Shown here piece after piece: positions 8,648-16,567 of a stretch of 64,000 nt of DNA. Location of the stretch: positions 248,001 through 312,000 of the forward strand of contig LNDV01000028.1 of NCBI GenBank assembly GCA_001464765.1, given 5' to 3'. Source of the stretch: Betaproteobacteria bacterium Ga0077526 (GTDB lineage: Bacteria > Pseudomonadota > Gammaproteobacteria > Burkholderiales > Ga0077523). Within the stretch, counting starts at the first letter, position 1. Each line of letters begins with the position of its first letter. The notes below the pieces were generated by a model that saw nothing but the letters and a program-made list of their open reading frames with translations, did no database searches and was not told the DNA's origin. Made by a program: the position numbers and the translations under genes.

Positions 8648-8950
8648 ATGGATCTCACGCCACGAGAAAAGGACAAGCTGCTCATCTTCACCGCGGCGCT
8701 GCTCGCCGAGCGGCGCAAGGCGCGCGGCCTGAAGCTCAACTATCCGGAGGCGGTGGCGTTCATCACCGCCGCCGTCATGGAAGGCGCGCGCGACGGCCGG
8801 TCGGTCGCCGACCTCATGAGCTACGGCACCACTCTGCTCGGACGCGCCGACGTCATGGAAGGCGTGCCGGAGATGATTCCGGACATCCAGGTGGAAGCCA
8901 CCTTCCCCGACGGTACCAAGCTCGTCACCGTCCACAATCCGATCGTCTGA
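8648..8950 (+). CDS. ureA: urease gamma subunit UreA (copy 1)
   Basis: 100 residues, normal length for a free-standing gamma subunit. ATG 8648 follows CAGGAGCCGA. Sequence matches the family throughout: [48 protein letters not shown] and [15 protein letters not shown] structural subunit of the (UreABC)3 enzyme that hydrolyses urea to ammonia and carbamate in the cytoplasm. First of three urease genes behind urtE1, pairing urea import directly with its hydrolysis. Confidence 0.96.
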   Translation: MDLTPREKDKLLIFTAALLAERRKARGLKLNYPEAVAFITAAVMEGARDGRSVADLMSYGTTLLGRADVMEGVPEMIPDIQVEATFPDGTKLVTVHNPIV

Positions 8951-8982
8951 GCGCCGGCGCTGCCGCTGCCCCAGGAGCCGCC

Positions 8983-9291
8983 ATGATCCCAGGTGAACTG
9001 CGAACCGCCCCCGGCGACATCGAACTGAACGTCGGGCGCCGGACCGTCACGCTGACCGTACGAAACTCGGGCGACCGCCCGGTGCAGGTCGGTTCCCACT
9101 ACCACTTCTTCGAGACCAACGAGGCGCTCGCCTTCGAGCGACAGGCGGCCTACGGCATGCGGCTGGACATTCCGGCGGGCACCGCAGTGCGGTTCGAGCC
9201 GGGTCAGACGCGTGAGGTCACCCTGGTGGAGTACGGCGGTGACCGTGTCGTCTACGGTTTCCAGGGCAAGGTCCAGGGGCCGCTGAAATGA
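8983..9291 (+). CDS. ureB: urease beta subunit UreB (copy 1)
   Basis: 102 residues from ATG 8983, preceded by CAGGAG. Diagnostic segments: [32 protein letters not shown] is represented by the [17 protein letters not shown] core, then [17 protein letters not shown] and [10 protein letters not shown] at the end. Structural subunit that positions the active-site flap of UreC. It lies 32 bases after ureA1 and about 50 before ureC1. In the second urease the gamma and beta parts are one protein. Confidence 0.96.
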   Translation: MIPGELRTAPGDIELNVGRRTVTLTVRNSGDRPVQVGSHYHFFETNEALAFERQAAYGMRLDIPAGTAVRFEPGQTREVTLVEYGGDRVVYGFQGKVQGPLK

Positions 9292-9340
9292 CCGCGCCGG
9301 TATCGATCGCTCACTCCCCCTTCCGAACCGGAGACCTCGC

Positions 9341-11047
9341 ATGGCCGGCAGAATAGACCGCGCGTCCTATGGCGCGATGTATGGGCCCACGACGGGCGAC
9401 AAGCTGCGTCTGGCCGACACCGATCTCTGGATCGAGGTCGAGCGCGACCTCACCATCTACGGCGAGGAGGTGAAGTTCGGCGGCGGCAAGGTCATCCGGG
9501 ACGGCATGGGACAGAGCCAGCGCGCCTCGGCCGAAGTCGCGGACGTGCTCATCACCAACGCGCTCATCGTCGACTACACCGGCATCGTCAAGGCGGATGT
9601 CGGTGTCAAGGCGGGACGCATCTGGAAGGTGGGCAAGGGCGGCAACCCCGACGTGCAGCCGGGGGTCACCATTCCGGTCGGTGCTGCGACCGAGGTCATC
9701 GCCGGCGAGGGCATGATCCTCACCGCCGGCGGGATCGACTCGCACATCCATTTCATCTGCCCTCAGCAGATCGAGGAGGCGCTGATGTCCGGCGTCACCA
9801 CGATGATCGGCGGCGGCACGGGGCCGGCGACCGGTACCAACGCCACCACCTGCACACCCGGTCCGTGGAACATCCACCGGATGCTGGAGGCGGCTGAAGC
9901 CTTCCCGATGAACCTGGGTTTCATGGGCAAGGGCAACGTGAGTGTTCCCCTGCCGATCGAGGAGCAGATTGCCGCCGGCGCCATGGGGCTCAAGCTGCAC
10001 GAGGACTGGGGTACGACGCCCGCGGCCATCGACGCCTGCCTGTCCGTGGCAGACCGCATGGATGTCCAGGTGGCGATTCACACCGACACCCTGAACGAAT
10101 CCGGCTTCGTCGAGGCGACCGTGGCCGCGTTCAAGGGCCGCACCATCCACACCTTCCATACCGAGGGGGCGGGTGGCGGTCACGCGCCGGACATCATCAA
10201 GGTCGTCGGCGAAGGCAATGTGCTGCCGTCGTCCACGAATCCCACGCGACCCTTCACCGTGAACACGCTCGAGGAGCACCTCGACATGCTCATGGTGTGT
10301 CATCACCTCGATGCGTCGATTCCCGAGGATGTCGCCTTCGCGGAGTCCCGCATCCGCCCCCAGACCATCGCGGCCGAGGACATCCTGCAAGACATGGGCG
10401 CGATCAGCATGATGTCGTCCGACTCCCAGGCCATGGGCCGGGTCGGCGAAGTGATCATGCGTACGTGGCAGACAGCGCACAAGATGCGGCTTCAGCGCGG
10501 TGCCCTTCCCGAGGATCGCGGCGACAACGACAACGCGCGGGTCAAGCGCTACATCGCCAAGTACACCATCAACCCGGCGCTGTCCCATGGCGTCGCCCAC
10601 GAGGTCGGTTCCATCGAGCCCGGGAAGCTTGCGGATCTGGTGCTGTGGCGTCCCGCCTTCTTCGGCGTGAAGCCGAGTCTTGTGCTGAAGGGCGGCATCA
10701 TCGCTGCCGCGGCCATGGGCGATCCGAATGCGTCGATCCCGACGCCGCAGCCCGTGCACTATCGGCCGATGTTCGGTGCTTTCGGTCGCGCGGTGCACTC
10801 CACCAGCGTCACGTTCGTGTCGCAGGCGGCCGTGAGCGCTGGCGTGGCCGAGCAGCTCGGGCTGATGAAGCGCGTGGTGCCGGTCCGGGGTACCCGGGCT
10901 CTGCGCAAGCGCGACCTGCCGCTGAACGGCGCCACGCCGAAGATGGAAGTCAACGCCCAGACCTACGAGGTCCGGGCTGACGGCGTGCTGCTCACCTGCG
11001 AGCCTGCGCCCGTTCTTCCGATGGCGCAGCGGTACTTCCTGTTCTGA
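9341..11047 (+). CDS. ureC: urease alpha (catalytic) subunit UreC (copy 1)
   Basis: 568 residues, usual length. Nickel ligands and catalytic residues are all present: HIHF (two His), the carbamylated lysine K218 in GLKLHEDWG, the [10 protein letters not shown] and [15 protein letters not shown] histidines, the flap MVCHHLD with its Cys-His, and D361 in SSDSQAMG. The substrate-contact segment ATTCTPG (168-174) and Ala364 are canonical. Ends with MAQRYFLF. Role: nickel-dependent hydrolysis of urea. No ureDEFG follows; maturation must rely on the set at 21450-26568 or genes elsewhere. Confidence 0.97.
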   Translation: MAGRIDRASYGAMYGPTTGDKLRLADTDLWIEVERDLTIYGEEVKFGGGKVIRDGMGQSQRASAEVADVLITNALIVDYTGIVKADVGVKAGRIWKVGKGGNPDVQPGVTIPVGAATEVIAGEGMILTAGGIDSHIHFICPQQIEEALMSGVTTMIGGGTGPATGTNATTCTPGPWNIHRMLEAAEAFPMNLGFMGKGNVSVPLPIEEQIAAGAMGLKLHEDWGTTPAAIDACLSVADRMDVQVAIHTDTLNESGFVEATVAAFKGRTIHTFHTEGAGGGHAPDIIKVVGEGNVLPSSTNPTRPFTVNTLEEHLDMLMVCHHLDASIPEDVAFAESRIRPQTIAAEDILQDMGAISMMSSDSQAMGRVGEVIMRTWQTAHKMRLQRGALPEDRGDNDNARVKRYIAKYTINPALSHGVAHEVGSIEPGKLADLVLWRPAFFGVKPSLVLKGGIIAAAAMGDPNASIPTPQPVHYRPMFGAFGRAVHSTSVTFVSQAAVSAGVAEQLGLMKRVVPVRGTRALRKRDLPLNGATPKMEVNAQTYEVRADGVLLTCEPAPVLPMAQRYFLF

Positions 11048-11055
11048 CCGACGGC

Positions 11056-11085
11056 GGGAGGTCCGCGCCACGGCGCAGACCTCCC
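11056..11085. terminator. hairpin between convergent ureC1 and the lipoprotein gene
   Basis: GGGAGGTC (11056-11063) pairs with GACCTCCC (11078-11085). It is placed just after the ureC1 stop and just after the end of the opposing gene. No T run on the plus strand, so it is at best a weak, possibly two-way terminator. Confidence 0.45.
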
Positions 11086-11095
11086 GGCGGACTTG

Positions 11096-11470
11096 TCACT
11101 TCTTCACCATCTCCTTGGCCTTGTCCGTTGCTTCGGTGACGGCTTCCCTGGCCTTGTCAGTGCCTTCCTTGGTGGCCTCGGCGGCTTTCTCGGCCGCTTC
11201 CTTCGTGGCGTCGGCGGCCTTGGCCACGGCGTCCTCGGTGGCCTGCTTGGCGGCTTCGACCGCATTCTTCGCCTCGCCCACGGCGTCCTTCGCGCTTTCC
11301 TTTGCCGCTTCCGCGGCCTTGTCGGCAGCGTCCTTCGCGGAATCGACCGCCTGCGAGGCGGAATTCTTGGCGGCATCCAGCGCCTGACTCGCGGGTGTCG
11401 GTTCCTCGTTCTTCGAGCAGGCGGTGAGCGCAGCGGCGATGCCGAGCGCGACGATCAGCTTTCCGATCAT
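11096..11470 (-). CDS. Ala/Lys-rich helical lipoprotein
   Basis: 124 residues. ATG 11470 has AGGAGAG upstream. A lipoprotein signal ends in LTAC, so Cys18 would be lipidated and the protein anchored in the outer membrane or at the periplasmic face. The mature part is almost entirely built of 11-residue-like helical units (AAKESAKDAVGEAKNAVEAA, AADATKEAAEKAAEA), resembling LEA-type or apolipoprotein-like amphipathic helices. No enzyme motif. It faces ureC1 tail to tail. Function unknown; similar proteins are often stress-related, which is only an analogy here. Confidence 0.75.
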   Translation of the reverse strand: MIGKLIVALGIAAALTACSKNEEPTPASQALDAAKNSASQAVDSAKDAADKAAEAAKESAKDAVGEAKNAVEAAKQATEDAVAKAADATKEAAEKAAEATKEGTDKAREAVTEATDKAKEMVKK

Positions 11471-11593
11471 GGATCTCTCCTTGCGGCTGGTTGCGATGTT
11501 GCGTCCCCGACGCGTGCGAGCGGAGGGCGCGCGGAGTCTACCTCACGAACGCCAGCACACCGTCCTGACGGCAGTCGTGCCGTCATAAGGTGC

Positions 11594-12676
11594 GTGCCGG
11601 GAGCCCGGCGATGCCGGGGCGCTGCACTGCTGTTGCTGGCGGCCTGTGTGCCATGGTCCCTGGCAGATACGATGGCGCCGGCACCGCGAACGCTCGTGGT
11701 CGCCTCGTGGAACGCCGAATGGCTGGCCGACGGCGCATCGCTGGAAGTGGCGGGCTTCTGGGACCGGTGTGCAGCGCTCGGGTGGCCGAACGAGAAGCTG
11801 CGTCCGGATCTTCCGTTCTGCGACGTCTACCGCCGTGCGCAGATCTTCGACGGCGCCGGGTACCGCGAGCGAAAACTTGCGCCGGTTCGGGCGGTGCTCG
11901 CCGAACTCGCCGCCCGGCGCGTGGATGTCGTCAGCGTCCAGGAGGTGCAGTCCGCGCGGGCGCTCGCTTCGGTGCTGCCTGCCGGCTATCGGGTGCTCTG
12001 CATGACGACTCGGGACGACGCGCAGAACCTCGGCTTCGTTGTCCGGGACACCCTGAACGCCGAACTCGAGTGCGAAGAAGTCGAGTCGCTGAGTCTCGCT
12101 GGCGTGTCGGGGATTCCTCGCCCGCTACGTCGGGGACTGGACCTGCGTCTCGTCATGGCGGGCCGGCGCATCGCGATTCTCGGCGTACACCTCAAGGCCG
12201 GGTGTCCCTCGGGTCCGCTCGACCGGGCCGCCGATGGCAGCTGCCGGATGCTCGCGCAGCAGAGCGTTCCGCTGGAGGCCTGGATGGAGTCGCGTGCTCG
12301 CGGCGGCGAACCCTTCGCGGTCATCGGTGACTGGAACCGGGATCTGGAAGCGGAAGTCCGGGGAGGCTATCGCGCGCGGAACGACGGCTCGGACCCGGCG
12401 TCGCCGGGACAGGCCGGACAGATTCGCAATCTCTTTCCCGAATTGAATGACGGAGCGCCGCCGGAATCCGCGCTGCGACTCGCGGCCACCGACCGCGGCG
12501 TGGCCGTGCACGGCGCCTGTCATCCCAATCTCGATCAGATCGTGGTGAGCCGTACTCTCCTGGACGTGATGGAGCCGAAGACGCTCGTGGCGGGTCTGCT
12601 GCCCGCGCGTCTGCTCCCCGTCCCGGCCGGGGCGTCCGATCACTGCGTGCTGGAGACGGCGTTCGAATTGCGGTGA
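11594..12676 (+). CDS. exported endonuclease/exonuclease/phosphatase-fold protein
   Basis: About 360 residues. I chose GTG 11594 because it gives a signal peptide (basic RR then ALLLLAACVPWSLA); the frame is open upstream and no strong ribosome site decides the start. EEP-fold motifs appear in order: ASWNAEWL, VVSVQEVQ (catalytic Glu), GVHLKAGC, GDWNRDLE, and a closing SDHC (catalytic Asp-His). Such proteins cleave phosphodiester bonds in nucleic acids or lipids; the export signal suggests a periplasmic or secreted nuclease. Four or more cysteines may form disulfides. It stands alone and converges on amiR. Confidence 0.75.
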   Translation: MPGARRCRGAALLLLAACVPWSLADTMAPAPRTLVVASWNAEWLADGASLEVAGFWDRCAALGWPNEKLRPDLPFCDVYRRAQIFDGAGYRERKLAPVRAVLAELAARRVDVVSVQEVQSARALASVLPAGYRVLCMTTRDDAQNLGFVVRDTLNAELECEEVESLSLAGVSGIPRPLRRGLDLRLVMAGRRIAILGVHLKAGCPSGPLDRAADGSCRMLAQQSVPLEAWMESRARGGEPFAVIGDWNRDLEAEVRGGYRARNDGSDPASPGQAGQIRNLFPELNDGAPPESALRLAATDRGVAVHGACHPNLDQIVVSRTLLDVMEPKTLVAGLLPARLLPVPAGASDHCVLETAFELR

Positions 12677-12714
12677 GCCATCCGGTCGCGTGAATCGGGC
12701 AGGACGGACCGTCG

Positions 12715-13332
12715 TCAGCCTTTCCCTTCGAACGACAGGATGTCGTTGGCCTTGATGATCGCGTCTGCGATCTCTTCGGTGGTCACGCGCTTGGTCATCG
12801 CCTGCTCGCGGATGAGCTTGTAGGCGTCCTCCTCGCTGACGCTGCGCGTCTGCATGAGGATCGTCTTGGCCTTCGCGAGCTTTCGCTGGCTGGCGAGGCG
12901 CTGCTCCAGCTTCACCACGTAGCGCGCCCGCTCGCGATCCTGCTCCACCTGATTGCGCGCCACGACGATCGCCGTGAGCAGTCCGAAGGACTTCACGGGC
13001 GCGGCGATGACGCCATAGGCGTTGAGGCGGAGCACGCTTTCCACCATCGTCGGATTCTCGTAGTTCACGACGACGATGACCGGAGGGGCGTTCTCCCGGC
13101 GGACCCACGATGGGTCGAAGGCAGCGACTTCCGGGCGGACGGCGAGGAACACCACATCGGCCTCGTCCGGCAGGCGTTCCCGCGGCGGCCAGTAGGCCTG
13201 CACCCGGCAACCGATCCGGCGCAGTTGGGCGATGAGTTCCTGACCGTCTGCATCCTCGGGATGGAACACGACCACGTTCAGGGAACGCAGGTCACGCAGG
13301 AGTCGGGAGGTGCCGGTGGGGGCGGTCTTCAT
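12715..13332 (-). CDS. amiR: AmiR-like ANTAR antiterminator
   Basis: 205 residues. The N-terminal half (LNVVVFHPEDADGQELIAQL, RRIGCRVQAYWPP, DVVFLAVRP) matches the AmiR pseudo-receiver, with no phospho-acceptor Asp at the usual place. A coiled-coil linker follows (about residues 130-155), then a C-terminal ANTAR domain with AKAKTILMQTRSVSEEDAYK and EEIADAIIKAND. Family knowledge: AmiR is held by AmiC and, when released by amide, binds nascent leader RNA to prevent termination. It lies 20 bases after amiC on the same strand. The likely target is the leader hairpin pair at 15002-15049. Confidence 0.93.
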   Translation of the reverse strand: MKTAPTGTSRLLRDLRSLNVVVFHPEDADGQELIAQLRRIGCRVQAYWPPRERLPDEADVVFLAVRPEVAAFDPSWVRRENAPPVIVVVNYENPTMVESVLRLNAYGVIAAPVKSFGLLTAIVVARNQVEQDRERARYVVKLEQRLASQRKLAKAKTILMQTRSVSEEDAYKLIREQAMTKRVTTEEIADAIIKANDILSFEGKG

Positions 13333-13352
13333 GCGTGCAGGTCCCTGGAGGA

Positions 13353-14513
13353 TCAGGCGCGGGACCGCAACCCCGTGCGGACGGACCAGTCCTGCAATGT
13401 GTGCGAAACCAGGTACGGGTCGGGTCGGACGCGATCCTTCGACTCCTCCAGAATGTCGAATTGCCCCGACGCGTTGACACGGCCGATGCGCGGACGCAGA
13501 TGGGTGTGATGATTCTGCTCGTCGATCCGCACGCGACCCTGCGGCGCATCGAACTCCGAGCCGGGCAGGGCGCGCAGCAGCGACTCCACGTCGTCCGGAT
13601 CGGCGCGGCGCATGGCGTCGGCCAGCAGGTGAATCTGGAAGTACGCGGCCTCCAGGCACTGGTTCGCGATCTGTTCCGGGCCGAACCGCTTCTGGAGCGC
13701 CGGCACGATGCGGCGGTTCGCGGGCGAATCGACGGACTGGAAGTACGGGGCTGACGTGATGTGTCCGGCGGCGAATTCGGCACCCATCTGCTTCACCTCC
13801 GCTTCACAGGTCGTGAGGCTCGCGATCGGCATCCTCTCGGGATCCAGGCCGGCCTCCCGGTAGGCGCGGTAGAGCATCGCCGTGGACTCGCCGACGACGG
13901 TGGAGAAGATGAAGTCCGGTCCGGCCGCCTTGATCTGCCGCACCAGGCCGTCGAAATCCGCCCGCTTTGCTTCCAGCGGCAGATAGACCTCGGCCACCTT
14001 CTCGCCGCCGCGTTCGAGCACCAGGTCGCTCATGATCCGGTTGGACTCGTACGGATAGACGTAGTCCGAACCCACCATGAACACGCGCGAGCCGAACTTC
14101 CGGGTCATGAACTCTGCCAGCTGTACGCTGTTCTGGTTCGGCGCGGCGCCAGTGTAGAAGACGTTGCGCGAGTATTCGAAGCCTTCGTACAGGGTAGGGT
14201 ACAGCAGCAGCGCATTCCAGCGTTCCAGCACGGGAATCACCGCCTTGCGCGTGCTCGACATGTAGCAGCCCGCGATGACGCGGATGCCGTCCTCGACGAT
14301 CAGCTTCTCGGCCAGGGAACGGTACAGCGACGGACGTGACTGCGGATCGTGACTCACGAGCTGCAGCTCGCGGCCGTGGATGCCGCCGGTCGAGTTGATT
14401 TCCTCGACGGCGAGCACCGTTCCGATCCGCTGGGAGGTCTCGATGACCGACGTCACGCCGGTTTCCGAGAACAGCATCCCGATGCGAACCGGGTCGAGTT
14501 GTGGAGAGGTCAT
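13353..14513 (-). CDS. amiC: AmiC-like amide sensor (negative regulator of AmiR)
   Basis: 386 residues from ATG 14513; an upstream in-frame ATG at 14543 is possible, and no clear ribosome site decides. It has no signal peptide, so it is cytoplasmic, unlike its UrtA paralogues. Matches to AmiC include MLFSETGVTSVIETS near the start, GCYMSSTRKAVIPVLER, YPTLYEGFEYSRNVFYTGA, FSTVVGEST, DAPQGRVRIDEQNHHTHL and the end RPDPYLVSHTLQDWS. Known role: binds acetamide-like ligands and in their absence sequesters AmiR. Upstream of amiR in one operon, divergent from the urtA2 operon. Confidence 0.94.
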   Translation of the reverse strand: MTSPQLDPVRIGMLFSETGVTSVIETSQRIGTVLAVEEINSTGGIHGRELQLVSHDPQSRPSLYRSLAEKLIVEDGIRVIAGCYMSSTRKAVIPVLERWNALLLYPTLYEGFEYSRNVFYTGAAPNQNSVQLAEFMTRKFGSRVFMVGSDYVYPYESNRIMSDLVLERGGEKVAEVYLPLEAKRADFDGLVRQIKAAGPDFIFSTVVGESTAMLYRAYREAGLDPERMPIASLTTCEAEVKQMGAEFAAGHITSAPYFQSVDSPANRRIVPALQKRFGPEQIANQCLEAAYFQIHLLADAMRRADPDDVESLLRALPGSEFDAPQGRVRIDEQNHHTHLRPRIGRVNASGQFDILEESKDRVRPDPYLVSHTLQDWSVRTGLRSRA

Positions 14514-14761
14514 GTGCCGATGGTCATGGGTGTCTCGCGGCATGTGCCCGTTGCGCGTCTTTGCGCAGGGCGGGCGGGTGGGCAAAAGGGTCCCGTGCAG
14601 CGCGAATGATTAGCAAGTCCCGGTCCCTTTGTCGAGAGTCTTGTCCGATCGTTCGTCGTTCCAGGGGCGGACGGAGGGCGCGTTAGGGCGGGCCGCTCGC
14701 CGTTGCCGTGCCTGGAATCCGTTGTCAATCGGCACGATTATGGCGCGCCCCGATCGCCGAC

Positions 14762-14792
14762 GCACCATTGACGTGCCGCACCATTTCAGGTG
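14762..14792 (+). promoter_or_regulatory. tandem NtrC-like sites upstream of the second urt operon
   Basis: GCACCATTGACGTGC (14762-14776) matches 9 of 11 fixed positions of the NtrC dyad; directly behind it GCACCATTTCAGGTG (14778-14792) is a weaker repeat. They sit about 150-170 bases before the start implied by the sigma-54 type element at 14911, similar to the spacing at urtA1. The rest of the 690-base gap 14514-15204 holds the amiC promoter region (not identified) and the leader described below. Confidence 0.4.
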
Positions 14793-14910
14793 TCGTCAGG
14801 AACCACTCCCCCGAAAGAAACTCCCACCGTCCGAGTAAGTCGTGTCCCTGCAAGGAGTTTCCTGTGCCATGCTGCGATGCCGAACGCATGTCGGGCTGCG
14901 GCAACGCCAT

Positions 14911-14926
14911 CGGCGCGGCTTTTGCA
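14911..14926 (+). promoter_or_regulatory. candidate sigma-54 promoter for the amidase/urea operon
   Basis: CGGCGC, GGCTT, TTGCA with exact GG-N10-GC spacing (GG 14912-14913, GC 14924-14925). Two mismatches in the -24 element, perfect -12. Start point would be near 14937, giving a leader of about 148 bases up to the end of the terminator at 15085. Confidence 0.55.
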
Positions 14927-15001
14927 GAGGACTACTCCAAGGCCTAGGCGCCGCTTGACAACGCGGGGCCAGGCATGAAAGTCTTTCAGCACTTTGGAAT
15001 T

Positions 15002-15049
15002 TGCGTCGCGACCGACAAAGGCGTCGCGCGATGCACCGGCAAAGAAGCC
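15002..15049 (+). promoter_or_regulatory. two-hairpin ANTAR (AmiR) RNA target in the leader
   Basis: Hairpin P1: TGCGTCGCG (15002-15010), AC bulge, CGAC (15013-15016), six-base loop AAAGGC (15017-15022), GTCG (15023-15026), CGCGATGCA (15027-15035): 13 pairs including one G-U. Two bases later hairpin P2: GGC (15038-15040), six-base loop AAAGAA (15041-15046), GCC (15047-15049). Both loops have A at position 1 and G at position 4, the known ANTAR recognition rule. The 3' arm of P2 is also the first three bases of the terminator stem, so P2 and the terminator exclude each other. P2 has only three certain pairs, possibly extended past a C-C mismatch. Confidence 0.85.
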
Positions 15050-15085
15050 CGCGGAGCGATTCGTTCGCTCCGCGGGCTTTTTTTT
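15047..15085 (+). terminator. leader terminator controlling the amidase/urea operon
   Basis: A 13-bp perfect stem, GCCCGCGGAGCGA (15047-15059) with TCGCTCCGCGGGC (15065-15077), loop TTCGT, then eight T. No plus-strand gene ends upstream, so it can only act on transcripts started in the 14.9 kb region. It lies 120 bases before the urtA2 start. With the ANTAR hairpins it forms a transcription attenuator. Confidence 0.93.
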
Positions 15086-15204
15086 GCGGTCCGGCGGGTG
15101 GGCATCCGATTCCGTGCGCTGCAGGTGATGTGGTGTTCGTTTTGTCTTGCGTAGTCTTGCGTAGTCAATTCTCAACGCTATCAACGAATAGAAGGGGAAG
15201 AACG

Positions 15205-16392
15205 GTGAGCAACTTCAACAGGCGGGATTTCATCAAGACCTCGGGCACGGTGGCGGCCGGCGCCATCGCGGCGCCGATGCTGAACATCCGGACGGCCGGT
15301 GCGGCCGACAGCGTCAAGGTCGGCATCCTCCACTCCCTCACGGGAACGATCGCGATCGCCGAGAAGTCGGTGGTCGACGCAGAGATGCTCGCGATCGAGG
15401 AGATCAACAAGGCAGGCGGCGTGATGGGCGCCAAGATCGAGGCGGTCGTCGAGGACGGTGCCAGTGACTGGCCCACCTTCGCCGAGAAGGCGCGCAAGCT
15501 GCTCGAGAAGGACAAGGTCGCCGCGGTGATGGGCTGCTACACGTCCGCCTCGCGCAAGGCCGTGCTGCCGGTTTTCGAGAAGCTGAAGGGTCTGCTGTAC
15601 TACCCGACCTACTATGAAGGTCTGGAGCAGTCGCCCAACATCATGTACACCGCCCAGGAAGCGACGCAGTCCGTGATCGCGGCCATGGAGTGGCTGTTCA
15701 AGAACAAGGGCAAGACCTTCTACATGATCGGCTCGGACTACATCTGGCCGCGCACGACGATCAAGATCGCCAAGGTCACGCTCGCCCGTCTGGGCGGCAA
15801 GCTGGTGGGTGAGGGCTACTACCCGCTGGGCCACATCGAGTTCTCGTCCGAGATCAACAAGATCAAGGCCGCGAAGCCCGATGTGATCCTGAACTGCGTG
15901 GTGGGCGGTTCCAACGTGGCGTTCTTCAAGCAGCTGACTGCTGCCGGCATCACCGGCAAGAACCAGACGATCCTCTCGCTGGCCGTGTCGGAAGAGGAAG
16001 TGTCCGGGATCGGCGCCGACAACACCGTCGGCACGCTGACCTGCATGGGCTACTTCCAGAGCCTGAAGAACCCCGAGAACGAGAAGTTCGTGAAGGCGTT
16101 CAAGGCCAAGTACGGCGCCAACCGGGTCACCGGCGACACGCTGTCCTGCGGCTACACCTCCGTGTACCTGTGGAAGATGGCGGCCGAGAAGGCCAAGAGC
16201 TTCGAGGTCGAGAAGGTGGTCGCGGCTTCGGCCAACCTGGAGTTCGCGGGCCCGGAAGGCAAGATCAAGTTCCACGGTTCCAACCATCACCTCTGGAAGC
16301 ACGCTCGCATCGGTGCGTTCCGCCCCGATGGTCAGGTGGACATGATCTACGAGTCTCCGCTCATCGAGCCGAACCCGTTCCCGAAGCTCTGA
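15205..16392 (+). CDS. urtA: amide/urea ABC transporter substrate-binding protein, UrtA-like (copy 2)
   Basis: 395 residues from GTG 15205, preceded by GAAGGGGAAG at good distance. The start has a Tat motif, NRRDFIKTSG, and cut near residue 31 (TAGA-AD). The mature protein begins SVKVGILHSLTGTIAIAEKS and contains GCYTSASRKAVLPVFEKLKG, YPTYYEGLEQSPNIMYTA and GSDYIWPRTT, placing it in the UrtA/AmiC-type family. Its control by an AmiC/AmiR leader and the amidase downstream suggest that it binds short amides as well as, or instead of, urea; the ligand is inferred from context. It is shorter than UrtA1. Confidence 0.9.
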   Translation: MSNFNRRDFIKTSGTVAAGAIAAPMLNIRTAGAADSVKVGILHSLTGTIAIAEKSVVDAEMLAIEEINKAGGVMGAKIEAVVEDGASDWPTFAEKARKLLEKDKVAAVMGCYTSASRKAVLPVFEKLKGLLYYPTYYEGLEQSPNIMYTAQEATQSVIAAMEWLFKNKGKTFYMIGSDYIWPRTTIKIAKVTLARLGGKLVGEGYYPLGHIEFSSEINKIKAAKPDVILNCVVGGSNVAFFKQLTAAGITGKNQTILSLAVSEEEVSGIGADNTVGTLTCMGYFQSLKNPENEKFVKAFKAKYGANRVTGDTLSCGYTSVYLWKMAAEKAKSFEVEKVVAASANLEFAGPEGKIKFHGSNHHLWKHARIGAFRPDGQVDMIYESPLIEPNPFPKL

Positions 16393-16398
16393 CGGTCC

Positions 16399-16479
16399 CT
16401 GCGGCGCAGCTTGCGCCGCAGGCGACTCCGCCGGTCCGGATACGGTTCGGCGGAGTCCGGAGGGTGCCGCGAGGCACCC
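16399..16479 (+). other. three tandem hairpins between urtA2 and urtB2
   Basis: Stems CTGCGGCGCA/TGCGCCGCAG (16399-16408 with 16412-16421), GACTCCGCCG/CGGCGGAGTC (16424-16433 with 16448-16457) and GGGTGCC/GGCACCC (16462-16468 with 16473-16479). None has a T run. As in the first operon, they probably stabilise the binding-protein message and reduce read-through rather than end transcription. Confidence 0.6.
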
Positions 16480-16567
16480 CCTCCCGGAAGACCGTCGGCA
16501 TTCCGCCCGGTCTTGTGAATTCCGCAACGCTCATCCGCGCAGCCGCGCGACCGACGATGGATTGGCA

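Noticed and set aside
9311..11071. Long minus-strand frame of 586 codons opposite ureC1
   Set aside because: Antisense shadow of a highly conserved gene in high-GC DNA; no ribosome site and no protein-like composition.
11093..11593. Upstream extension of the exported nuclease-fold protein
   Set aside because: It runs antisense through the helical lipoprotein gene; the signal peptide at GTG 11594 is a better start.
14955..14983. Sigma-70 promoter with TTGACA at 14955-14960
   Set aside because: A perfect -35 but the -10 position reads AAAGTC. Kept only as an alternative start; the ANTAR hairpins would still lie in the leader.
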